A stretch of 64,000 nucleotides of DNA from Tubiluchus corallicola. Lineage: Eukaryota > Priapulida > Priapulimorpha > Priapulimorphida > Tubiluchidae. Where the stretch lies: positions 253,001-317,000 of the forward strand of contig JAQGDQ010000037.1 in NCBI GenBank assembly GCA_030141605.1, written 5' to 3'. The translations under genes and the position numbers were made by a program. This document shows, piece after piece, positions 1 to 37,100 of this stretch; the stretch's first letter is position 1, and the number at the start of each line of letters is the position of its first letter. A model generated the notes under the pieces. That model ran no database searches. It was not told the DNA's origin and worked only from the letters and a program-made list of their open reading frames with translations.

Positions 1-101
1 TGCGGCTTTACAGGGAATATGACATCCAGAGTTTGAGAAGAAAACGGCGGTGCGCTGAAGAAATGAGAATTCAGGAAAGGCAAACTGTGACTATAATTTA
101 G
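1..101 (+). CDS. possible last coding exon of an unidentified gene
   Basis: An open frame runs from the window edge to a TAG at 99-101 and reads REYDIQSLRRKRRCAEE before a short tail ending TVTII. A possible splice acceptor (ctttacag) ends at 13, so the exon may start at 14. A poly(A) signal AATAAA lies at 153-158, about 50 bp past the stop. The peptide is rich in Arg and Lys and has the charge pattern of a real C-terminus, but I do not recognise the protein. The gene would converge on, or lie inside, the minus-strand Raver gene. The alternative is chance, since only about 32 codons are visible. Confidence 0.35.
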   Translation, partial: RLYREYDIQSLRRKRRCAEEMRIQERQTVTII

Positions 102-152
102 ATTTTACAAAAAAGTGTAAATTCTTGTGAGGTACAGTAAAAATGAGATAAA

Positions 153-158
153 AATAAA
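153..158 (+). promoter_or_regulatory. candidate poly(A) signal
   Basis: Canonical AATAAA about 50 bp after the stop codon of the putative terminal exon at 1-101. It supports that exon only weakly, because this AT-rich DNA contains many such hexamers. Confidence 0.3.
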
Positions 159-220
159 GTTAAAAGATATTTCATAAAGATATTCATTACCATTTTCCAA
201 GGTAACATTAACGACGATAA

Positions 221-407
221 TGTAATACTGGTCAAGTCAATGGCTCAATATAAATGTATTCTGAAAATGTAATACTGGTCAAGTCAATGGCTCAATATAA
301 ATGTGTTCTGAAAATGTAATACTGGTCAAATCAATGGCTCAATATAAATGTGTTCTGAAAATGTAATACTGGTCAAGTCAATGGCTCAATATAAATGTGT
401 TCTGTTT
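221..407. repeat. 47-bp tandem repeat, 4 copies
   Basis: Four head-to-tail units start at 221, 268, 315 and 362, each beginning tgtaatactggtcaa and ending near ttctgaaaa. Units differ at one or two bases. This is a minisatellite just downstream of the possible terminal exon. No coding frame fits it. Confidence 0.9.
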
Positions 408-844
408 TTCAGAACTACTTAGTAAACCTGACAAGTCTAAACTTGAATGACAGATCAACCAAATTGCTGACGTCAATGGCATGGCACTTTTGATGACCAA
501 ACTGTACTTATGAATTTTTCTGATAAAAAAGGGACATTTATAACAATAATAAATTGCTAGTTAACTAGCTAATGCTAGTAAATGCACTGGATAACCTCAC
601 TGTATCTCAGCCATATAGCTGGCATTCAAGTTATTACTGAAAATCTTCAGTAAAGGACAAAGAGGGGACGGGTGAATCTCTTTGAATATTTTAGTGTTTT
701 TTTCATACCAATACCGCAACTAACTAGATCGCCAGATTACGCACACATACAAAATGAGGACTTCTATGTACTAGATCCATACACAGCATAACATATGTTA
801 CTATTTGTAGCTATAGCTACCCAGCTTGAACAGCTAAAACTTAC
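408..844. other. non-coding stretch beyond the last visible Raver exon
   Basis: I see no gene here. If Raver exon 6 ends at 845 as predicted, this is Raver intron. If that splice is not used, the Raver frame runs on to a stop at 764-766 and the rest would be 3' UTR. Confidence 0.4.
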
Positions 845-27402
<26,558 letters not shown>

Positions 27403-27540
27403 TCTGTTTATACTTTATACTACTTTCCCGTTTACGCGCGTTTACCCGGCTGCTTTTGAGACCGAATCAAAGTCAGAATTAATATTGCTGCGCCATCTAT
27501 TGTCCGCTCCTTAAAGTATTGCAGCAGACGCTGAACAGGT
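27403..27540. promoter_or_regulatory. divergent promoter of Raver and CHMP2A
   Basis: The region between the Raver start (27402) and a likely CHMP2A 5' UTR splice donor (gctgaacag|gtaaaa, exon end at 27538) is richer in CpG than its surroundings (acgcgcgtttacccgg). It holds a CTCF-like motif tgcgccatctattg at 27489-27502. The two genes run head to head, so a shared bidirectional promoter is likely. Transcription start sites cannot be read from the sequence. Confidence 0.5.
27489..27502. promoter_or_regulatory. CTCF-like site
   Basis: tgcgccatctattg resembles the reverse complement of the animal CTCF core (GCGCCCYCTRGTGG) at about 11 positions. It sits in the divergent promoter. The match is to a consensus recalled from memory. 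Confidence 0.35.
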
Positions 27541-27953
27541 AAAATTATCGTTTCAATTATTAAAATTTAATTCTTACTTTATAATGTTTATTTTATATTG
27601 CAACTGACAGCCGATGACTTAAAGTAACAAGCACAAGTACTTCTCGTTTTGTGTTGATGTAGAAGTCTGCATTTTGTTGTCGAATGCTCAAACTGGATGA
27701 AAGGCGTAAAGTATTTTGTTTCTCAGCAATAAAGTAGGCCTATCGGCCAATTAATGTTTTGTCAATTTCCAAGTTTTATTCTTCTAGCATATTAAGACAT
27801 TCTACTTCCATGACAAATTTGCGCAATGGTGCTTTATCAATAGTATTAGTCGCATTGTTAATAACGATAAAGTAAGTTAAGTAATCATAAATTAGCATTA
27901 ATATTTTGTGGAAACAATCTTTTAAAAAACGTGTTTTCTGTCTCATTTCAAGG
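27539..27953 (+). other. putative CHMP2A 5' UTR intron
   Basis: Donor CAG|GTAAAA at 27539 and acceptor ttttctgtctcatttcaag ending about 27953, 36 bp before the CHMP2A ATG. The splice signals are good, but no transcript evidence is available. Confidence 0.4.
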
Positions 27954-27988
27954 TGGTGTTGATATCTCATTATAATCAATTAATTATA

Positions 27989-28654
27989 ATGGAGTATTTA
28001 TTTGGACGTCGCAAAACTCATGTAGAAATGCTCAGGCAACACCAGAGAGCCCTAAACAAAGCTATGCGGGATGTTGATCGAGAACGAACAAAAATGGAGC
28101 AATCAGAGAAGAAACTAATTGTTGACATAAAAAATGTGGCGAAAACAGGACAAATTGATGCAGTAAAAATAATGGCGAAAGACTTAGTGAGGACGCGGAG
28201 ATACATTAAGCAATTTATCTTGATGAGAGCCAACATGCAAGCAGTGTCCATGAAAATTCATACCCTCACATCCACTACCGCTATTGCAACGGCATTGAGT
28301 GGAGTTGGAAAAACAATGACATCTATGAATAAACAAATGAATTTGCCTCAACTTCGTTCAATTATAAGGGAATTTGAAAAACAATCTAATATTATGGATA
28401 TGAAAGAAAACGTAATGGAAGATGCTGTTGACGATACCATGACCAATGTAGAGGATGAAGAAGAAAGTGACAAAGTTGTTGCCCAAGTTTTTGATGAACT
28501 TGGCTTGCAACTTTCAGATGAATTAAATGGGTTACCAGGGGCAATGAGTGCTTCAGCGTCAGCTTCCGCTGCAAGAAGCCGTCTTCCTGTTGCAGCCAGT
28601 GAGACAGCTGACACAGATTTGCAGGAACGCCTTGATAACTTACGACGAGAATAG
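27989..28654 (+). CDS. CHMP2A: charged multivesicular body protein 2a (ESCRT-III, Vps2)
   Basis: One uninterrupted exon of 221 residues; human CHMP2A has 222. The product is a core ESCRT-III subunit that polymerises with CHMP3/CHMP4 on membranes in multivesicular-body sorting, cytokinetic abscission and nuclear-envelope sealing, and recruits the VPS4 ATPase. The N-terminus MEYLFGRRKT and basic helix 1 (MLRQHQRALNKAMRDVDRER) match the family, as do IMAKDLVRTRRY and the acidic DEEEESD-type hinge. The C-terminus DLQERLDNLRRE is a MIT-interacting motif 1 (DxxLxxRLxxLR) for VPS4. I chose the ATG at 27989 because family similarity begins there; the frame is open upstream to 27953 without similarity. 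A likely 5' UTR intron (27539 to about 27953) and a divergent promoter shared with Raver argue that this is the native gene and not a retrocopy. Confidence 0.95.
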   Translation: MEYLFGRRKTHVEMLRQHQRALNKAMRDVDRERTKMEQSEKKLIVDIKNVAKTGQIDAVKIMAKDLVRTRRYIKQFILMRANMQAVSMKIHTLTSTTAIATALSGVGKTMTSMNKQMNLPQLRSIIREFEKQSNIMDMKENVMEDAVDDTMTNVEDEEESDKVVAQVFDELGLQLSDELNGLPGAMSASASASAARSRLPVAASETADTDLQERLDNLRRE

Positions 28655-30975
28655 GTTAATTGCATTATTTCATAAAATTTAAAAAAATGTAAATGTATTT
28701 AAATTTGTTGAATTCTTCTTTTTACAACTTTGCTGTGTATACTTAAGTAAACATGTTTAAGTATGCTTATCTATCAAGGATTAGCTACAATAATATCACC
28801 ACTATACTAAAAACTGACTATATTAAAAAATCAAAATTTGTGCAAATTTTATATGATTAAATTAAGTATTGAAAGTTTGCTGAAAGAAAGCATAAAAGCA
28901 TAAGATAAAGTATATAACCTCTGCATATACAATAACTTTTACTTTGTATATAATTTTTTGCCCTAGTATCTAATTTTATGTGATTTTTTTTGTTATAAAT
29001 TTTTAACATTGTGTACTATAGTTTAGATTTTATTGTATGTGTGTGAGTATAATATATATTTCTACGTGGCTTTTAGCTGAAATAAACCGATCAATTAAAT
29101 AGGTAGATTCTATTTGCTAAGCTTTCTTTTGCTTTTAAAAATCTTTTTCGAGGCACTGAAATCCTAAAATGAAATTCACAAAGTAATATAAATAAAAGTA
29201 AGGTATGATTTATTTATGGTAACTAACTTAAATTTCATTTTTGAGCTTCAATATCCTGGTGAAGAATAAGTGCAACTGGTACAGATTCATTTCTGAGAAA
29301 CACAAATTTGGAATAATTGATTTTTATTGTCTATATATTATTATAAAGTAGTGTCCGTTAGGAACTCAAATAAAACTAGACTAACTAGAGCTAGTTAAGA
29401 GGAACTTGAATTTTTCACCTTCCAATTCCAAAATACTATTGATTGGTATTAACTGTAATGATTATTTAATAACATTAAATCAACAAACTTTAGAAACAAA
29501 TAAGAAGCGGTGCTGCTCGGTAGGCTTGTAACTCACAAATTAAGAAATATTATTAATACTTGAGGGGTGCAGGCCTACACAGTTTAAACTTGTGCACATG
29601 ATTGATGAGTTCATCCATAGATAGGAATATGACCTGCGTTATCACTATCAGTTCATCTTCAAATACTCAGATTTAATGCAGGATTTTTGGTAATTGGAAA
29701 TGGGCATCTGGAGCCTCACAGCTACCATATCTCGTGAAATGTGCTGCTACCTGCAGGAGAATAATCCAGAGATCGTAAAGTGTATGATGTTCTGCGTTGT
29801 GGCCGGTGTTTCGCATAAAATTTCATGCTACTAACAGTTAACTTATCTTAGGTATTTTTTGCCGTTTAAAATTTAATTTATTTAAGCCGCTTTTTAAATT
29901 TGTGGCTAGTGTAATGAGGAAGTTTACTTTGTTTTCTGAAGTACTGTTTGTGCGTAGTAACTCGCTATAAGTTCACGTAATTAGGCCTACTAAATTAGAT
30001 ACGTGTTAAGCGTTCTGTGTCTAAATTGCAATGCTTGTAAGAAAAATAAGTAGGTATTCCTATTTGAAAGGGGAGGTAGTTTTGGTGTTAGCATATTAAT
30101 ATCTTATAGATATAGCGAACTTCTGACAATAATTTTTTTGGTATTTTGCCTAAACTGCAAGTAACTAAAATTTTTCCTTGCCTTACTACAGTACAGCAAT
30201 GTAAGTAAAAATGAAAATACGAAAACGAAAACTAATTATCAGCATTTTTCCTCCTTCTGACATTCGCTGGCAATAATCAGATATGACAAATATCTAATTT
30301 ATTTAGATTTTTTGCAAGTTATATACAGAGTAAATTTTGCGAATTTTACGGTTTCATCCGTTTTTCGCTTTACAGCAAAAACAATCTTTAAAATTCAATT
30401 ATTTGAACTGTACACAACTTTCCATCCATTGTTGATAGATCTTAATTGAAGGCAATGCAAAGTTTTCAATTCATTTATGTTTTTTACTGTGTTAATGTTG
30501 TTCAGCATGTGTCCGATGCATAGTTATTTGTTCAAAATAGATGTACAATACCCCACAGGTCATTTGCAGCTTGGCATCTTGTGTACATAATAATAAATAA
30601 GTTATTAAATTCTTTTGAAGTGCTATGCTGTAATGATCGTTGTGGATGTATTTAATAAATAAAAATAAAAATATATAAGCGAGAAAATATATTATAATTA
30701 ATAAATTTAATGAGGAGACTATTATATATTGTTTTGCAATCTGTCGCAAAGAAGCTTTAAATAATAAATTGCCACTGAATGCTAGTTAGCACACTTCTGA
30801 GAAAAGCGTGCAAAAATTTGCAAATGTACCATAACCTGTACCCATTGTATCCTAAATCCTATTAGTAATAAACCAGTTCCTATACCCAGGATTTCAACGC
30901 AATCTTTTCTTATGACTTATCGCAAACTTTGACTAAACCTGTCTCTAAATTTCCCCATCTATACAACAGTTTACG
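28655..30975. other. intergenic, CHMP2A 3' UTR to GTF2E2 promoter
   Basis: A candidate CHMP2A poly(A) signal AATAAA lies at 29081-29086. No open frame resembles a gene. The stretch is AT-rich and otherwise featureless. GTF2E2 5' UTR and promoter should lie just before 30976, but I see no clear core element. Confidence 0.5.
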
Positions 30976-31171
30976 ATGGATCCTAATTTACTGAAAGAGC
31001 GGGAGGCATTTAAACGAAGAGCATTAGCCACGCCATTAGTGGAGAATAGAAACATCAAGAAGCCCAAGAAAGATGAATCTGCGACACAAAAAAGCAAAGC
31101 TTCTAGAAAGCCAGTTATCACAAAAGGTATTAAAGATATGGAAAACTTGAGATTTAAAAAAATATTACTGG
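30976..31171 (+). CDS. GTF2E2: GTF2E2 exon 1
   Basis: ATG at 30976, then 65 codons plus one base. It encodes [20 protein letters not shown] and a Lys/Ser-rich linker. The donor is CTGG|GTATGC. The exon ends in phase 1; the split codon G|AG gives Glu. Confidence 0.93.
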
Positions 31172-34100
31172 GTATGCGCATTTTTAGAGATTTATAAATA
31201 TAATTAAATTCATAAGTGTATGTATGTTAAGAATTTTTGTGTGTGTGTTTATCTTGCTGATCTCAAAAAAACAGTGCATGGGGACTTGTTTAAGTCAAAT
31301 GACTGTAAAAAAACTGTTTGACCATTTTACAGAGTCAAAGCCATTTGATTACAAAACTATGAAAGGAAGTTCTCAGCACAAGTTCAGTGTTCTTGCAAAG
31401 ATTGTCAAATACATGAAGGTATGTGACATAGCTCAATGTCATTAGTCTATATTATTTTTTGTCACTAGCAGAACGGCTTGTAGAAGTTAAATTATTTAAT
31501 TATGATGAACTTGTTTAAGTAGCCGTTGTTTGCAGTCAGATACTGTTATATTAGACATACATAACAATACAATATATGCAACTTGTTTAAGCTAAGCATA
31601 GTTAAAAAGTTTTAACGTAAAAAAACTAAAAGCGTAATTCAACCTGAAGTTTGTAAAATGGAGCAGTAAGTTGCCTAATGGGTATGAAAAAAATTAGCAG
31701 TATATCTGCAAGCTTTTTCTGATCACATAACTTCAGGCTTGTTTACTGATAGTATCGTTTTAAGAGATTCAACTTGTGTTTTTGCCTATGTGCAAAAACA
31801 GTTTTTACCAGACAAAGTTGCAAAAGTCTTCGATCACTCAGGTGTCCAGCTATGGAGCGCATGCTGCCCGGCACCACCTATGGGTAGTATTTGATATATA
31901 ATTTCTCTTTTTGTGCATTTCCTGCCTTATTTCGTAGCGCTAAAATAACAGTTCTAAAGTCCTACAAAATTTGATGTTCACTTTTATTTTTCAATGATGA
32001 AAGATCAGTTAACAGTTGTGATTGGGTTCGCTGAATTCAGCTTGTTTGTCAATGGATGTCCATTTAGTTGTTTGTCCATCTATTGCTGTGAGGTTGTTTG
32101 TGAGATTTTGAAATCCACTCCTTTTTCATTTCTGATAGGCCTTTTTTATTTCCGATAATTAAGTATTACTGCAACAACAATTTTTGTAAAAAAACTCCAT
32201 TAAAAGAAAGAAGAAAGGAAGAAAAGGTGAATCTGGCATGTAGACTTTTCTTTAAAAGTTTCAATTATTGTCTCATGATGTTTCTAGCAAGAGCTAATAT
32301 TTACTTTACAGACACGGCACCAAAGAGGAGACACTCATGCTCTGACTCTAGAAGAAATTTTAGATGAAACAAATCAACTAGATGTTGGGCAATTAATGAG
32401 GCACTGGTTAGCCTCTGAGGTAACGAATTCCTCTTTACACAGCCATGTATTATCTAGATGATATACTTCTCATGTCATTCTCATGCAAATTTAATTTTTC
32501 ATTTTATTTTCATGTTGCATTTTCATGTCCTTTACTTATCATATTTTCCTCCTCAAATAAATCACTTTTTTTCTGCACCCCCACATTTCATTTCTGTTTG
32601 CCATATTGAGCCTGACCTATCAAGTTTTCTTCTTGGACAGACCCGATAATTTACTAATCAACTTCATTATCTTCATGTTTGTTTTTCTTTGTAATTCTGT
32701 AATTATTCTTATCATATCTATGTATTATTTTTACTAAACTAAACTAATCTTTTTCTTAACAGATATTTATATAGTCCATTAGATATTAGATATTCATATA
32801 GTCAATTAATGCAGTTGAATGTCTTTCAGATACATTTTATTATTGTGTTCATCTAGGCCTTGGTGAACAACCCAAAGATTATGGTAGCTGAGGAGGGCAA
32901 ATTTGCATTCAATCCACCTTACCATTTAAAAAGCAAAAAGAGTTTACTGCAGTTACTCGACCAACATGATCAACGTGGCTTAGGTGGAATACTGCTGGAA
33001 GATATTCAAGAGTCATTACCAAATGCAGAAAGGGCAATAAAGGTGACATTGGTTATGCTTTTGTTTAGTCAACAAAAGACATAGTCAGTTTTGTGAGAGA
33101 CTGTGGGTCACTTAATAAAGTCACTGAATTTTGTAGGTGATTCAGGCATGGCTAGTGGACTGTAATGCATTGGAAGTGCATTGAAGAACATGCAATAGCA
33201 AATTGAAACTACCATTGCATGTTGAAAATAAACAGCATGATACCTGTATGCATTAACAGTACATTTTAGTTACTAAATTCCAAAAAAATATGGTAGCCAA
33301 TCTTTTATGTTTTTTTATAAAAAACTAATATTAGCAACTGCTGAGCCATTTGATCACTTTCAAGTGAATACGAATCACTTATCCCCCATCACCTATTATG
33401 GATTGCGCATTATGTATACATGGAAACATCTACGTGCTTAAATACAAACTCTTGTATATGCATTACGGATCACGCATCGCACATTATAGAAGTCGTACCT
33501 TAGAGTCGTATCTTTATACAGAGAGCTATTGTATATTGTTATAAATACTTGTTAACCTATTCATGTAGAATGTTTGAACATTCTTGATTGCTTGTGTGGT
33601 TCAGCTAGTAAAACTTTAAAAAAGTTGACATTGCAGTCCAACTAAGAATACTTTTATATGAACCAAGACCTAAGATAAGTTAAAAGAATTATATTATAGT
33701 TAATTAGCTAGTTTGAGTTAATTTAAAGCACAAGAAAACCCTTCACTTACATAAAGCTAAAAAAATTTGTTTTGAAATTTTGTATATATTACCTTATTGC
33801 ACATAGAGCCTGTTTTAGCAATAATGCTTCATAAAACTTGAAAATTTAAACTCCCACAATGACCGTTAGGTGTAGCAATTTTGGCTGTAGGTCATTTGAA
33901 ACGTATTTAGGTGACATTGCGTAAAGTTTGAAAAAATAATCAGAGCATTTGTAACACACACTTCACTAACTAATCAAATAACTAAAAGCATAAATTACTG
34001 TATATTGTCAATAAGATTAAAAATATGTTTTTTGAGAGTCAGTAGTGCACACTGGGAAGATGAGTCAGTGACATTTTATCAGTTGGCGTGAACATTTAAA

Positions 34101-37100
34101 CTACATTACACCATAATACTAACTAATATAACTTTGCGTAAAAAATTTTTTGGACAGTACTTTAGAATTGCCTTTTCTTCCCCTTTACGAATGAAATTCA
34201 TAATGTGTTTTTGTGCAATTCAATTTTTAATTAATGTACTTTTAATGTATATATTTTTATGTAAAATTCCAGGCTTTGGGTGAGCAAGTTATTCAGATTA
34301 CAAGGCCAACAGACAAAAAAGTTATTCTTTTCTACAATGACCAATGTCTCAACTTTACAGCTGATGAAGGTACATGTTTAGTACTAGAAGCATTTATTCA
34401 TGACGTCCAGCAAATAAATCCTGATAATGCAAAAAGATAGTCAAAACTAATCATCATTTGCAGCATCTTTAGCCAGCAGTGTCATGTACTATTCAAAGTA
34501 CGTTCAAGGTACTTGTTCGGATGGTGAACAGTTCACTAATGTCTATAACATCACTAATTTGATCCAGTCAGATGTTACTTAGCATAGTATAAATATCAAA
34601 AATTTCATGAAAGAGGCTTCAACTTTGAGTCGAAAGTCTCAAAATGTTAAAGGAAAGAACGAGTCACTCAGTATGTTGAGTTTATTTTGTTGTTATCACT
34701 TAAACTTAGAAAAATATAGCAAGGAAATTTGCAAATTTCTGCAAATTTAAAATATACTACCTCTGAATCGTACTTTTGGTCATAAGATGGCTCATAGAAC
34801 TACATGGGAAGCTCCAGATAGAAAAAAATAAGCAAAAACCTGTTAGGAACCAGATTGACTATATTATGGTTAAGCAGAAACACAGAATTAGTGTAAATAA
34901 TGCAAGATCATACATTGGCACTGAAACTTTCTCAGACCACAGACTAGTAATTGCAGAGTTCAATGTAAAGAGGCTGTTGGTAACCCTGGCAAAGGACAAT
35001 ATATCTAGGCAATTTCAGTGTGACAAATTAAAACATCAAGATATTGAAATTAAATATCAAGAGAAAGTTGAACATCATTTCAAAGAAATTACACAAATCA
35101 ATGTATAAGAGTAATGGGATAACATTGTTAATGATGCACACAGGCATCAAAGGAAGTTTTGGGTCACTCTACAAACAGAGTAAAGAAAATTTTTGGCAAT
35201 GAACAAGTTGACAAATTATCAGCTGAATAGAAGGAAATTAGTTTGAAGCACACAGCAGCTAAACACATGGAACTTAAACAGAAATTCCAAAAGTTACGCA
35301 GTCAAAAGCTAAAAGAACTTAGAGATGTGGTCCACCAGGTTAAAGAAGAAAAGTTATTAGAAGATATTGGAGAAATTGAAAACAGCAAAGATGACTCTAG
35401 TAGGATGTATAAAGCAGTCTGGAAAATCAATAGAAGTAAGCCAAAAGGTAGGATATTAGTTTGAAACTGATGATGGGGTTACTGCCAATGAACTAGAAGC
35501 ATCAGAAATTATACCTACATTTTTGAAAGGGCTTATAACAACAATGATGCAAAAAACATTCCTGAGATTAAACCAATGGCAATGGAATCACCTTTTGTTC
35601 GTGAAGAGGTTTAAAAGGCAATAAAATCTTTAAAGAATGGAAAAAGCCCAAGTATAGATAATCTTGTAGCAGAACAGCTAAAGCATGGGCCAAAGATCAT
35701 TAGCAATGGAATATCAAATTTACTGAACACTATTGCTGAAACAGGAAACTATGCAAAAGAAGTTAAACAGGAGATATTAGTGCCTATTCCAAAACCTAAA
35801 AAGAAGAAAGGACCTGTAGAAAATTTAAGAACAATTATACTGCTGTGTTTGTTAAGGAAAATCTTGGCTATATGCATGATCAGACGCATACATGACAGAT
35901 TAAATGGCAACATTCCACCAAGTCAAGCTGCACATAGGGAGGGACGTAGCACTTCTGAACTAGTAATGTCAGCAAAAATACTAGCAGAAAAAGCAGTCAC
36001 ATCCAGTTCTTATCAAATCACGATCTTGTTACTTGATATGAGCAAGGCATTTGATACTGTAGAGAGAGGAATTCTGTTTGATGACCTACAGACCATACTA
36101 TAACCACATGAAATGCACATTATTACAGTTCTACTAAAGGATGTTAAACTTACTGTAAATGTTGGGAACACCTTAGGAAGAACTTTTAGCACGAATATTG
36201 GGGTTCCCCCGGATGGACTATCTTAGTCCAATGCTTGTCATGCTGTACCTAGCAAATGCACTTAAGATCTAAACTCCTCCAAATGATGATCATGAATATG
36301 ATACCACTGTATGTGATAACCTTCCTCAACATATTTTGGATCTCTCCTATCCTGCTTTGGAATCCTATGAACCATTCCTTATTGATCAACAATATGCAGA
36401 TGATATTGGATGGATTAGTGTATCAAATTTTCAAACTTGATATTAAAAGCAGAAAGCAACAAGCAATGAATGCTTTTCTTCAGCACAAGAATGTATTAAC
36501 TAGCAAGAAATTAAGTCTTAACGTAAGACTTTGATTATTTAATGCTTACGTTACCAACATATTTATGTACAGCAGCGAAACTTGGGGTTTAATGATTAAT
36601 CAAGAAAAGCAGATTGATACATTTCGTAGAAGTCTTCTTAGGAAAGTTTTAAAGATAAGATGGCTATACATAATCAAAAATGAAGATTTATACACCAGAA
36701 CAAAAGAAATTTATTGGAGTTCAAAAGTCAAGATCTGAAGATTAATCTTCTAAGATTCAAAATGAAGCACCCGTAAGAATCAGCTTAAAGGGAGCCTTAA
36801 AACCTTGCAAAAAACTACCTAGTAAACCTAAAACAACTTGGATAGCTGAGATAAATAAAGATGTTCAACAACTTCAACCAAATCTATCTTTAGGAGTAGA
36901 AGAACTTATACTGTTAAGTGCAGATAGAATGCTCTGATAAATGTTAATACCTCAATGCCTACAATAGTTGGAATGAGATTTTGAAGAAGAAGAAGAATGT
37001 GTGGTGGTTGCCTCCATTCACTTGAAAATCATGACGTAACTGGGAGACTTCGTAACTTTTTGTAAGCGCGTTGTGTCTTTCCGTAAGCCGGCTCTGCCTA

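Noticed and set aside
27989-28654. CHMP2A as a processed pseudogene
   Set aside because: The frame is intact to the C-terminal MIM motif, there is no poly(A) tract or target duplication, and it has a promoter position next to Raver.
28018-28665. minus-strand frames opposite CHMP2A
   Set aside because: They are antisense shadows of a clearly conserved coding exon.
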